A DNA stretch of 64,000 bases from Oceanicaulis sp. HTCC2633 (GTDB lineage: Bacteria > Pseudomonadota > Alphaproteobacteria > Caulobacterales > Maricaulaceae), in the NCBI RefSeq assembly GCF_000152745.1, contig NZ_CH672428.1:3099846-3163845 (forward strand). Reading direction: 5' to 3'. This document shows, one piece after another, positions 50,978 to 58,901 of this stretch. Position 1 is the first letter of the stretch. Each line of letters starts with the position of its first letter. The translations under genes and the position numbers were made by a program. The notes below the pieces were generated by a model, which saw only the letters and a program-made list of their open reading frames with translations, did not search any database and was not told where the DNA came from.

Positions 50978-52523
50978 TGCGCTGCCGGATCTGATCGCGA
51001 CGCTGCCGGCGTATCTGGGCGGGCATATGCGTCTGTCTGTGGCGGCTCTTCTGGCGGCGCTGGCGATCTCTCTGCCTCTGGGCATCCTCGCGGCCCGCAA
51101 TCCGGGCGTCGCGCGTCCGGCGCTGGGCGTCGCCAGCGTCATGCAGACGATTCCCGCCCTGGCGCTTCTGGCGCTCATGGTCCCGCTGCTAGGCGGGATG
51201 ATCGGGTTTGCGCCCGCCTTCTTCGCGCTGACGCTCTATGGCGTCCTGCCGGTGCTGCGAAACACCATTGTCGGCCTGCAGGGCGTGGATCCGGTGGTGC
51301 GTGAGGCGGCGCGAGGCGTCGGCATGTCGACTCGGCAAAGCCTGTTGCGGGTGGAGCTGCCGCTGGCCGCGCCCACCATCATTGCGGGGATTCGCACTGC
51401 GACCGTCTGGGTTGTCGGGGCGGCGACCCTGGCGACGCCGGTCGGGGCGACGAGCCTGGGCAATTACATCTTTTCCGGACTTCAGACCCGGACCTGGGCG
51501 GCGGTCATCTTCGGCTGCCTGTGCTCTGCGGGGCTGGCGCTGCTGCTCGATCAGCTGATTGCAGCGTGCGAGCGGGCGATGCAGTCCGGTCGGCGCAGGG
51601 GCGCTCTGATCTCCGCCCTCGTGGTGATTCTGGCGCCCGTTCTGGTGCTGGGGGGCGCCGTCATGGTCAACCGCGCCAGCGGGGAGGGATCGGTCGGGCG
51701 GCAGACGCAGGTCGACGCCGGTTTCGATGACGGACCGGTGATCATCGGCGCCAAAAGCTTCACCGAACAGTATATTCTCGCCGAGGTGATCGAACGGCGT
51801 CTTGAGGGGGCGGGCGCCCGGACCGAACGTCGGGAGAATCTGGGCTCCACCGTGGTGTTTGACGCGCTGCGCTCGGGCGAGATCGACGTCTATGTGGATT
51901 ATACGGGCACGCTCTGGGCCAATGTGATGGGGGAGGAAGCCCCGATCCCGCGCCACCAGATGTATGCCGCGGTTTCAAGCTGGCTCTATGAAAACGCCGG
52001 GATCGTCGCCTTGGGGCGTCTGGGATTCGAGAATGCATACGGATTCGCGGTTACCGCCGATTTCGCCGAGTCTGAAGCCGTCACATCGATCGCGGATCTC
52101 GTCGCCTTGCCGTCCCTGTCTGTCGGCGCCGACCCTGAATTCTTCGCCCGCACCGAATGGGAGCGCACGCGTGCGTTCTATGGACTGAGCGGGATCGAGC
52201 AGCGGAGCATGGATTCCGCCTTCATGTATGACGCGGTCCGCAATGGGGCGGTGGATGTGATCACCGCCTATACGTCCGATGGGCGGGTTCTGGCCTATGA
52301 CCTTGTGATTCTTGACGATCCGCGTGGCGCGCTGCCGCCCTATGACGCGGTGATCCTGCTGTCAGCCGAGGCGGCGCAGAAGCCGGCGGTGGGACGAGCG
52401 CTGGCGCCGCTCATCGGCGCGATCGATGCGGACCTGATGCGCGAGGCGAATGCCGTGGTGGAAGTGGAGCGCCGCTCTGTCAGCGAGGCGGCCCAGCTGA
52501 TTCTCGACGCGGTCGAACCCTGA
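50970..52523 (+). CDS. ABC importer permease fused to its substrate-binding domain
   Basis: A 517-residue fusion: residues 1-215 are a six-helix permease with the EAA loop EAARGVGMSTRQSLLRVELP, a further membrane segment lies at about 218-240, and residues 255-517 are a periplasmic glycine betaine-type binding domain beginning IIGAKSFTEQYILAEVIE, with TYTGTL-like DYTGTLW and AYTSDGR blocks. Such fusions serve osmoprotectants, choline or, as in EgtU, ergothioneine. The start at 50970 overlaps the ATPase stop by 8 nt. Confidence 0.9.
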   Translation: MIDALPDLIATLPAYLGGHMRLSVAALLAALAISLPLGILAARNPGVARPALGVASVMQTIPALALLALMVPLLGGMIGFAPAFFALTLYGVLPVLRNTIVGLQGVDPVVREAARGVGMSTRQSLLRVELPLAAPTIIAGIRTATVWVVGAATLATPVGATSLGNYIFSGLQTRTWAAVIFGCLCSAGLALLLDQLIAACERAMQSGRRRGALISALVVILAPVLVLGGAVMVNRASGEGSVGRQTQVDAGFDDGPVIIGAKSFTEQYILAEVIERRLEGAGARTERRENLGSTVVFDALRSGEIDVYVDYTGTLWANVMGEEAPIPRHQMYAAVSSWLYENAGIVALGRLGFENAYGFAVTADFAESEAVTSIADLVALPSLSVGADPEFFARTEWERTRAFYGLSGIEQRSMDSAFMYDAVRNGAVDVITAYTSDGRVLAYDLVILDDPRGALPPYDAVILLSAEAAQKPAVGRALAPLIGAIDADLMREANAVVEVERRSVSEAAQLILDAVEP

Positions 52524-52528
52524 AGGCA

Positions 52529-52562
52529 AGACAGCCCCGCACGCAGGTGCAGGGCTGTCTCT
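52529..52562 (+). terminator. hairpin terminator after the ABC importer
   Basis: AGACAGCCC pairs with GGGCTGTCT and an inner GCAC with GTGC. The following stretch is T/C-rich rather than a pure T run, so efficiency is uncertain. Confidence 0.6.
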
Positions 52563-52580
52563 CCTCGGTCTCTGAGAAGT

Positions 52581-53336
52581 CTAGAGAACGGTCAGCATGC
52601 TTGCCACCAGCGGGTGACGGACAATGTCTTCCTTCTGAAGCCGGATGACGCCGATATTGTCCACTTCGTCGAGTTTCTCGGCGATGGTGGCGAGGCCGGA
52701 CATTTCGGGCAGAAGGTCGGTCTGCGCCGGGTCGCCGGTCACCACCATGGTGGAGTTCCAGCCCAGACGGGTCAGCAGCATCTTGAGCTGGGCGTAGGTG
52801 CAGTTCTGCGCCTCATCGACCACCACGAAGGCGTTGTTCAGGGTGCGTCCGCGCATATAGCCGATGGGCGCGATCTCGATCAGGCCCTCGGCCATCAGCG
52901 CCTTCAGGCGTTTCGGGCTCAACCGGTCCGCCAGCGCGTCATAGAGCGGGCGCAGATAGGGGGCGAGCTTCTCTTCCATGGCGCCGGGCAGGAAGCCGAT
53001 GGATTCGCCCGCTTCCACGGCCGGACGGGAGAGGACGATGCGGCCCACTTCACCCTTTTCCAGCGCCTCGACCCCCTTGGCGACGGCGAGATAGGTCTTG
53101 CCCGTCCCCGCCGGGCCAAGCGCCATCACCAGATTGTGGGAATCGATGGCCTCCATGAGCTCGGCCTGGTTCTTCGAGCGCGGTTTGACGTTCTTGGTAT
53201 AGCTCTGATCGCGCATGGGCTCCTTGTCATCGGGGGACCAGCTGGTTCCGGGGAAGAGCGAACGGACTTTGTCTTCCTCATATGCGTCAGCGTTGAACTG
53301 TCCGGATTGGCGGCGTTTGGTGGCTCGTTTACGCAT
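52581..53336 (-). CDS. PhoH-family ATPase
   Basis: A 251-residue RNA-helicase-like ATPase implicated in RNA metabolism. The domain covers about residues 45-250: Walker A GPAGTGKTYLA, LSRPAVEAGESIGFLPG, Walker B VVVDEAQN and VTGDPAQTDL. There is no PIN or KH domain. The ATG at 53336, after TGGAGG, is preferred to a longer frame. It begins 1 nt after the stop of a leader ORF that contains an intrinsic terminator, so expression is probably attenuated. Confidence 0.92.
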   Translation of the reverse strand: MRKRATKRRQSGQFNADAYEEDKVRSLFPGTSWSPDDKEPMRDQSYTKNVKPRSKNQAELMEAIDSHNLVMALGPAGTGKTYLAVAKGVEALEKGEVGRIVLSRPAVEAGESIGFLPGAMEEKLAPYLRPLYDALADRLSPKRLKALMAEGLIEIAPIGYMRGRTLNNAFVVVDEAQNCTYAQLKMLLTRLGWNSTMVVTGDPAQTDLLPEMSGLATIAEKLDEVDNIGVIRLQKEDIVRHPLVASMLTVL

Positions 53337-53337
53337 G

Positions 53338-53481
53338 TCAGGCCCTCCAGGAGACAAGAAAAAACCCCTCACGCGGCAGCGGAGGGGTCATCAAAGCGGT
53401 GAATTCGGAAGCGCGAGACTCAAACGACACCGGCGCACCGGGCGGCGGGGTCGTACCAGCTTGAGGTGGCGCGTACGCCAT
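53338..53481 (-). CDS. proline-rich leader ORF of phoH
   Basis: A 47-residue frame with a strong AAGGAGG site 5 nt before its ATG at 53481. It has nine prolines, including a Pro-Pro-Pro run (residues 12-14) and a Pro-Pro-Leu-Pro near the end. Its last codons overlap the phoH ribosome site and its TGA is 1 nt from the phoH ATG. No gene on the minus strand precedes it, and an intrinsic terminator lies in its 3' part. The excellent ribosome site argues that it is translated; a regulatory role is inferred. Confidence 0.6.
   Translation of the reverse strand: MAYAPPQAGTTPPPGAPVSFESRASEFTALMTPPLPREGFFLVSWRA
53358..53388 (-). terminator. attenuator-type intrinsic terminator inside the phoH leader
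   Basis: On the minus strand ACCCCTC pairs with GAGGGGT, with an inner CGC/GCG, followed directly by a run of T. The plus strand has no T run, so it acts only on minus-strand transcripts, that is, those headed for phoH. Confidence 0.7.
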
Positions 53482-53583
53482 CACGTCCTCCTTCACACAT
53501 CCAGCGCCATGCGGCGCGTGCGAAGCGAATCGAACCTTGATCTCGAATCGCAAGCACAGTGTCATGTTGGACGCCTAACGAAG

Positions 53584-53604
53584 TATGAGTCTACTCGTCT
53601 CATA
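53584..53604. promoter_or_regulatory. inverted repeat between phoH leader and carbonic anhydrase genes
   Basis: TATGAG and CTCATA arms (6 bp, perfect) flank 9 nt that contain a nested GAGT/ACTC pair. It sits in the divergent promoter region and could be an operator for either gene. Confidence 0.4.
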
Positions 53605-53665
53605 TCCGATACAAAGACGAAAAAACGCCGACATATTGTGCGGCGCAACACCCTGGGAGAGCCCG

Positions 53666-54190
53666 ATGACCCTGTACAGACTGGACGATGCGAGCCCTGA
53701 AATCAGCGAGGACGGGGCCTGGGTCGCGCCGGATGCGGCGCTTATCGGCCGTGTAAAACTCCTGCCGCGGGCTTCGGTCTGGTTCGGCGCGGTTCTGCGC
53801 GGGGACAATGAGCTGATCACCATCGGCGAAGACTCAAACGTGCAGGACGGCTCGGTCATGCACACCGATATGGGCTTCCCCCTGACGCTGGGTAAAGGCG
53901 TGACCGTGGGGCACAAGGCCATGCTGCATGGCTGCACGGTGGGCGATTACTCGCTGATCGGCATTGGCGCGACGATTCTCAACGGCGCGAAGATCGGCCG
54001 GAACTGCATCATCGGCGCACACGCCCTTATCACCGAGGGCAAGGAGATCCCGGACGGGTCCGTGGTCATGGGCGCGCCGGGCAAGGTGGTGAAAGAGATC
54101 GGGGAGGGGGTGGCCGAAATGCTCAAGGCCAGCGCCGACCATTACGCCGAGAATGCGGCGCGCTACGCCAAGGGGCTGAAGGCGCTCTGA
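53666..54190 (+). CDS. gamma-carbonic anhydrase family protein
   Basis: A 174-residue left-handed beta-helix protein. The ATG at 53666 fits the family start; the earlier frame is not conserved-looking. Zinc-ligand histidines are placed as in the family: HTD in GSVMHTDMG, then [14 protein letters not shown]. Hexapeptide repeats cover most of the chain, and the C-terminal helix starts at VVKEIGEG. Carbonic anhydrase activity is likely but many members bind metal without proven activity. Confidence 0.92.
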   Translation: MTLYRLDDASPEISEDGAWVAPDAALIGRVKLLPRASVWFGAVLRGDNELITIGEDSNVQDGSVMHTDMGFPLTLGKGVTVGHKAMLHGCTVGDYSLIGIGATILNGAKIGRNCIIGAHALITEGKEIPDGSVVMGAPGKVVKEIGEGVAEMLKASADHYAENAARYAKGLKAL

Positions 54191-54204
54191 GTCTCGAAAG
54201 AATA

Positions 54205-54238
54205 CGGCGCCGCAGGTGATCCTGCGGCGCCGTTTCTG
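54205..54238. terminator. hairpin terminator between carbonic anhydrase and FadL-like gene
   Basis: CGGCGCCGCAGG pairs perfectly with CCTGCGGCGCCG around a TGAT loop, then TTTCTG. It terminates the plus-strand gene; the T tract is short. Confidence 0.75.
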
Positions 54239-54255
54239 TTCAGATATGGCCGGGC

Positions 54256-55587
54256 CTAGCGGCGCCAGGTCAGGGACAGGCCGACAATATCGGCGACGTT
54301 GTCGTAGTCACCCACAACGCGATCACCGGTCGACCCCACATGGTTGATCGGGGCGTCATCGAACATCAGGTGCTGATAGCCCGCATCGATCTGGATGGAA
54401 TCGGTCGCCTGGAAGGACGCGCCCAGTGCGATGATGGTGCGGTCGGAATCGGGCACGCGCGTGGTGCGGTGCTCGTTTTCGGTCGGAGACTGATCGTAAG
54501 CGACGCCCGCACGCAGGGTCAGGCGGCTGTTATAGGCGTACTCGCCGCCCACTGCGTAGCGCACTTCATCGTCATAGCCGAGGGTTTCGCCCGCGTCGGG
54601 CTGAGCCGGATTGTCGAACTCGACGACCAGGCGCTCGAAATCCCAGAATGTGTAGACGACAGACGCGTTCAGCGACAGACGCTCATTGACCTGGTGAGCC
54701 AGGGAGACCGCCAGCTCGGCCGGCAGGTTCAGCTCGGCGGAGCCATCGGTGTCGGTGAAGGCGGGCGCGAAGATCGCCGCATTCGCCGGCGCGCCGAAAT
54801 CGGCTTCGCCTTCCAGGTTGTGGTCCACATTGTGACGGTAGGAGACGCCTATGCGGGTGGTCTCGGTCAGGTCATAGAGCGCGCCGACATTCCAGCCGAA
54901 CGCCCAGTCATCGCCAGTGACTCGCAGATAGCCTTCCGGACGACCCGGCAGGAAGCCGGTCGCGGTGCACTGGGCCGGGGTGAGCTGGCTGAGGCAGATG
55001 GCGCTGAAGTCGAGATGGTTGGCGAGGGTGGCTTCGGAATATTGCGCCGAAACGCCAAAGCCGACCGACAGGCGGTCATTGACCTGATAGCCGATGGACG
55101 GGTTGATCTCGGCGACCTTCAGGGAGCTCTTCACGCTCTGGAAGCGGGTGACGGAGTCCTGATTGTACTCGGTGGCCAGGCCGAACGGCGCGGTCACGCC
55201 CAAGCCCAGAACGATACGGTCGTTCAGACGGTGGGACAGGTAGAAGTTGGGGATCACGGCGTCGTTGAAGAGGTCGTTCTCTTCGGTGCCGCCCAGCGGT
55301 CGGCCCAGCACGTCCACGGAGCCCTGGTTGGTGAAATCGCCCTGGCCGATGATGGCGTGGGCGCCCAGCTGGATCTGCGTGCCGTCAAGGCGCGCCAGGC
55401 CGGCGGGGTTGGACCAGATCGTGGACGGGTCGTCGGCCAGCGCGGCGTAGCCGGCATGGCCCATGCCCAGGTCCCGGACCGAGTATTCCGAGAGTTTGAA
55501 GCCGCCGGCGAGGGCCGGAGAGGCCGCTGACAGGGCAAGACCGGCGGCCAGGCCTGCGCGCACGACGAGGCTGTTCAGACGAAGCAT
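54256..55587 (-). CDS. OmpP1/FadL-family outer membrane channel
   Basis: A 443-residue beta-barrel for long-chain fatty acids or other hydrophobic compounds. It has a signal peptide ending SPALAG, the hatch region with WSNPAGLARLDG (NPA motif) and alternating strands to the terminal aromatic-rich strand DIVGLSLTWRR. The last residue is Arg rather than Phe. The preceding 160 nt contain several GTTGC/GCAAC boxes that may be regulatory. Confidence 0.92.
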   Translation of the reverse strand: MLRLNSLVVRAGLAAGLALSAASPALAGGFKLSEYSVRDLGMGHAGYAALADDPSTIWSNPAGLARLDGTQIQLGAHAIIGQGDFTNQGSVDVLGRPLGGTEENDLFNDAVIPNFYLSHRLNDRIVLGLGVTAPFGLATEYNQDSVTRFQSVKSSLKVAEINPSIGYQVNDRLSVGFGVSAQYSEATLANHLDFSAICLSQLTPAQCTATGFLPGRPEGYLRVTGDDWAFGWNVGALYDLTETTRIGVSYRHNVDHNLEGEADFGAPANAAIFAPAFTDTDGSAELNLPAELAVSLAHQVNERLSLNASVVYTFWDFERLVVEFDNPAQPDAGETLGYDDEVRYAVGGEYAYNSRLTLRAGVAYDQSPTENEHRTTRVPDSDRTIIALGASFQATDSIQIDAGYQHLMFDDAPINHVGSTGDRVVGDYDNVADIVGLSLTWRR

Positions 55588-55745
55588 GGGGGAGTCCTCC
55601 GCTTTGTGTTTTTATCCGCGCTCGCGACGCGCGTTGCTGCACACATGTGCATGCGCAACATGCATCGCAACGCATAAAAACAGACCCGTGACAGTGATGT
55701 GATGTCTCGGGCCGCTGCAAAGCAGCAATTGCTGGAGGAAAAAGT

Positions 55746-56270
55746 CTAGTCGCGACGGCCCCATAGGTCGCGAATGCGCTGGTCGGCGGTGCGACCCAGA
55801 TTGAACCAGGCCGAGCGGTCGCGCGAGGCGTCGACGACCAGAAGCCTGTCGTCCCGCGCCAGCAGATGACTCAGTTCATTGCGCAAGTGTGCTGCGCTTG
55901 CGGCGCCGCGCAGCAACCACACGCCGGGCGTGATCGCTTCCACATCACCGAAATCCTTCAGCGCGGATTCAAAACCACCCCGGCTGTCGGAGTTGAGGTC
56001 GGCGACGATCACGAAATTGGACGTGCGCGCATCGGCCGGCATGGGGCGGCGTTCGCCGGGGGCGCGACGCGCCTCGTCCAGCCAGGCCTTGAGCTGGGGA
56101 ACGTCACGGGCGTCCCGGAATTCCCCATCCCGTTGTTCAGAAACCGTGGAGTGTCCGGCCACACGGCCTTCCCCTACAAAGGCGCGCATCTGTGCGCCCG
56201 TGTAAGGCCCGTACACGCGGCCTTCCACTTTCACAAACCAGGACATGGCGATTCCGTCGTCGCGCGGCAT
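55746..56270 (-). CDS. GYF-domain protein with Cas2/SinR-like C-terminal half
   Basis: A 174-residue protein. The ATG at 56270 has a GGGAGAA site before it. Residues 9-60 match the GYF_2 domain (WFVKVEGRVYGPYTGAQMRA), a peptide-binding module often found in membrane-associated bacterial proteins. Residues 84-174 carry FVIVADLNSD, a middle VWLLRGA strand, and LLARDDRLLVVDASRDRSAW, a pattern like Cas2/SinR-type ferredoxin-fold proteins, which share DLN, W-hydrophobic and LLVV blocks. No Cas1 or CRISPR is near. The fold is inferred by eye. Confidence 0.7.
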   Translation of the reverse strand: MPRDDGIAMSWFVKVEGRVYGPYTGAQMRAFVGEGRVAGHSTVSEQRDGEFRDARDVPQLKAWLDEARRAPGERRPMPADARTSNFVIVADLNSDSRGGFESALKDFGDVEAITPGVWLLRGAASAAHLRNELSHLLARDDRLLVVDASRDRSAWFNLGRTADQRIRDLWGRRD

Positions 56271-56408
56271 CAATAATTCTCCCGGCCAAGGGCCCTACTG
56301 CCAGAGGCTTGAACCTCTACACAGGCAAGAAACGGGCCGTTCCCCTCGAAATATGGTGTTTCAAAGTGACGCTGTCATGCATTCACTCGGAAAAACCATC
56401 CGGAACCC

Positions 56409-57023
56409 TCAGCTCCGGTCGGCGGGAGGATCGAACGCTACTGCGAAGCCATTGTCCAGCCATCGTGCAACATGGCCCTGCATGTCGCCCACCCGGACAG
56501 CCTCCCCGATGCGGGGGCGTTCAAGACAGGCGAAGGCGGCGCCGCTGATGGACACGTCAATGACATCCGCCTGGATCACAACGCCGTCGCGCAAGCGGAT
56601 CTTGGCGCGGCCCCGGCCGGGCTTGCGAGGCGCGGTGCGGTCTTCATCCAGTCCCAGGCGTTGCATATTGAAACGCCAGGTGATGGCGTCCGCCAGACGG
56701 TCGCGCTTGCGCTGGGAGCCATGCAGCCGAACGATGAATCCGGACCGGCCCGCACGCAGCACCTCGCCTTCCAGACGGCCCAGGCCGTCAAACAGCAGGA
56801 CGACTCGCTCGGCCTTTTCCGGCGGGGTCTTGCAGGCGATGCGGGCGCCGCCCGGGGAAATGTCCACGAGCGTACAGGTGAATTCGCCGGCGCTGGGCGA
56901 CAGGCCGCGTCCGGGAACTGTCAGGCGCACACGTCGATGGCGGCGGCGCTCTTCAGCGCCGCGCGCGGCAATCTTGATTTTCCGGCGGTCCAGTCGGGCG
57001 CCCAGGTCTGCAGATCGCGTCAT
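56409..57023 (-). CDS. double PilZ-domain protein
   Basis: A 204-residue cytoplasmic protein with two PilZ domains. The first has the c-di-GMP-binding RRRHRRVRL and DISPGGARI motifs (about residues 25-60); the second has DVIDVSISGAAF (about 152-163) but no clear RxxxR, so it may not bind the ligand. PilZ proteins relay c-di-GMP in motility and surface attachment, which fits the nearby holdfast-anchor operon. It lies between the GYF and PAS_5 genes, all on the minus strand with gaps of 56 and 138 nt. Confidence 0.9.
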   Translation of the reverse strand: MTRSADLGARLDRRKIKIAARGAEERRRHRRVRLTVPGRGLSPSAGEFTCTLVDISPGGARIACKTPPEKAERVVLLFDGLGRLEGEVLRAGRSGFIVRLHGSQRKRDRLADAITWRFNMQRLGLDEDRTAPRKPGRGRAKIRLRDGVVIQADVIDVSISGAAFACLERPRIGEAVRVGDMQGHVARWLDNGFAVAFDPPADRS

Positions 57024-57079
57024 ATTACCCTCGACACATCACGATGAGCCTAGGGTGACAGCCTTAATACTTCGCTAGT

Positions 57080-57640
57080 TCAGCTGTCGTTCGCGACCCG
57101 CAAGCCCACCGCCTCGTAACTGGGCGCGGTGAAGGCCGAGTAATGGGGGGGCGGGCACTGGGCAGGATGCAAGGCTTGCAAGCGATGGCGGACAATCGGT
57201 CGACTATTGGCGGGTCGCGGCGTCAGGGGTTGATAGAGCCCTAGCACCCGGTCCAGCCAGCCCTCCGGCCCGCGCAGGGGCAGAAGCGCGATCTCCACAT
57301 CGGTCATCTCTCCGTCCAGGCTGACGGCCTGGGTCACAAGGCTGGCGGGCGCGGGGGTGGACAGGGCGCCTTCAAGAAGCGCCGACACATGCACCCGGTC
57401 ATGCCCCTGCCACAGGCTGAGGAAGTTCTGGTCGCGAAATTCGCGCTGATGCATGCGGCACAGACCGGTGCCGGCGAGACGGAACACGTGATGGCCCTGG
57501 TCCATGCGGCGCAGCAGGAACAGGTTCGACAGGAGCGAACCCAGGTCTTCAGGCGCAATGTCCGCGCGTTGCGGCGCGGGTTCGTCATGCCGGCGTGAAT
57601 GCCAATAGGCCAGCAAGGTCTGAGTGTTCGGGTGCTTCAC
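57080..57640 (-). CDS. PAS_5 domain protein
   Basis: A 186-residue protein of the alphaproteobacterial PAS_5 (PF07310-type) family. The single PAS fold covers about residues 5-140, with LLAYWHSRR, GSLLSNLFLLRRMD and FRLAGTGLCRMHQREFRDQ. No output domain is attached. Ligand and partner are unknown. It is upstream of, and in the same direction as, the PilZ gene. Confidence 0.88.
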   Translation of the reverse strand: MKHPNTQTLLAYWHSRRHDEPAPQRADIAPEDLGSLLSNLFLLRRMDQGHHVFRLAGTGLCRMHQREFRDQNFLSLWQGHDRVHVSALLEGALSTPAPASLVTQAVSLDGEMTDVEIALLPLRGPEGWLDRVLGLYQPLTPRPANSRPIVRHRLQALHPAQCPPPHYSAFTAPSYEAVGLRVANDS

Positions 57641-57849
57641 GAGCGCCGTCCCTTTTCTTCGTCATCGTCCCCCGGTCTGTTCCGCCCCGGTCGGGACGGC
57701 GCCGTCGAGGGCGGGACCGTGTGTTGGCGGGACAGACTGCAAGCCCCTTGCCAACCTCATATGGGACAGGTGCTTTTCCGTTCAGCCCGTTGGCGGGGGT
57801 TCCGGCCCCTGTCTTGCAGGGGTACGCGCAAGTGAGAACGGAGACCGCC

Positions 57850-58752
57850 ATGCGCGTTTCAACACGATACGCTTCCGCCCTGTCCGCCCTGGCTGCGAGC
57901 CTTCTGGCGTCCGCGGCCCTGACCGGTGCGGCTCAGGCTGTGACGCTGACGACGGCCGCCGCCGGCGATCCGTGTTGCGCCCCGCCGCCGCCTCCGACGC
58001 CCTGCTGCACGCATCCGGGCGGGCCGGTCATCGGGACGCCCAGCATCAATATCGGCGCGCCCAACGTGCATGTGGGCGGCACGACGGTGAATGTGGGCGG
58101 GGTCAATGTGAACACCTCGGTCAATGTCAATGTGAGCGCCAACGCCTATGCGGGCGCCACGGCGACCGCGTCCGCCCGTTCCGGCGCGACCATCATTTAT
58201 GGCGGCGGCGGATATTATGCGGGCGGCTCGGCCCCGGCGGCGACCGCTCTGACCGGTTTGCGCCTGGCGGGTGAGAGCGAATACGAGAGCTATGAAGAGG
58301 AGCGCTCGCGCTGGGTCGAGGAATGGCGTCTTGTGCGGGCGTACTGCATGGACGACAGCGGCAATCCGCATCCGGCCTCGCGTCCGGATCCGGACGAGCG
58401 CGTGACGCCGGACTTTGAGGGCGAGATCTTCCGCTGCGTCGCGGGGACCGCCCTGCAGGCGACCCTGGGCTGGCGTGAAGAGGGCGAGGACCATTTCGAC
58501 GGCGTCTCGATCCAGTGCCAGAAGGGTGAAGCCCTGCGTTACGGTCGCGGCGGCGAGCTGTTCTGCGCGCCGCAGGAACACCGTCGCAATTGCAACGAGC
58601 GTTCATTGCTCCGCCTGCATGGCCCGGGCGTGAAGCTGGTCTGGTATCGCTATGAAGAGCACTATACCGAGACGGTCGAGCGCCGGAGCGAATCCTATGA
58701 GCGCCGGTCGATGACCCTGATGCTGGATGGCGGGGTGGGCGGCTATCACTAG
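57850..58752 (+). CDS. unrecognised secreted Cys/Pro-rich repeat protein
   Basis: I do not recognise this 300-residue protein. The ATG at 57850 opens a clear signal peptide (to AAQAV); a CCCCTG/CAGGGG hairpin lies 28 nt upstream. After cleavage come GDPCCAPPPPPTPCC, a region of hexapeptide-like repeats (SINIGAPNVHVGGTTVNVGG and NVNVS), a Gly/Tyr patch and, from about residue 140, a separate folded domain with four or more cysteines and many charged residues ending TETVERRSESYERRSM. It converges on hfaABD. A surface-exposed role is inferred from signal, repeats and position only. Confidence 0.8.
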   Translation: MRVSTRYASALSALAASLLASAALTGAAQAVTLTTAAAGDPCCAPPPPPTPCCTHPGGPVIGTPSINIGAPNVHVGGTTVNVGGVNVNTSVNVNVSANAYAGATATASARSGATIIYGGGGYYAGGSAPAATALTGLRLAGESEYESYEEERSRWVEEWRLVRAYCMDDSGNPHPASRPDPDERVTPDFEGEIFRCVAGTALQATLGWREEGEDHFDGVSIQCQKGEALRYGRGGELFCAPQEHRRNCNERSLLRLHGPGVKLVWYRYEEHYTETVERRSESYERRSMTLMLDGGVGGYH

Positions 58753-58778
58753 CGCTTGCCGTCATCGCTGAACGATCA

Positions 58779-58810
58779 AAGCCCCGAAGGTTTCGCCTTC
58801 GGGGTTTTTC
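58779..58810 (+). terminator. terminator of the secreted repeat protein gene
   Basis: CCCCGAAGG pairs with CCTTCGGGG around TTTCG, followed by five T. Confidence 0.9.
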
Positions 58811-58845
58811 TTGCGCCCTCAGACGCAAACCGGACCGCCAACAAG

Positions 58846-58873
58846 AAAAAGGCCGCTCCTTTCGGGAGCGGCC
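58846..58873 (-). terminator. terminator of the hfaABD operon
   Basis: On the minus strand GGCCGCTCC pairs with GGAGCGGCC and a T5 run follows, 28 nt after the hfaD stop. Confidence 0.88.
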
Positions 58874-58901
58874 AGTCAGTTGGGTGGGTATCGTGTGTGG
58901 A

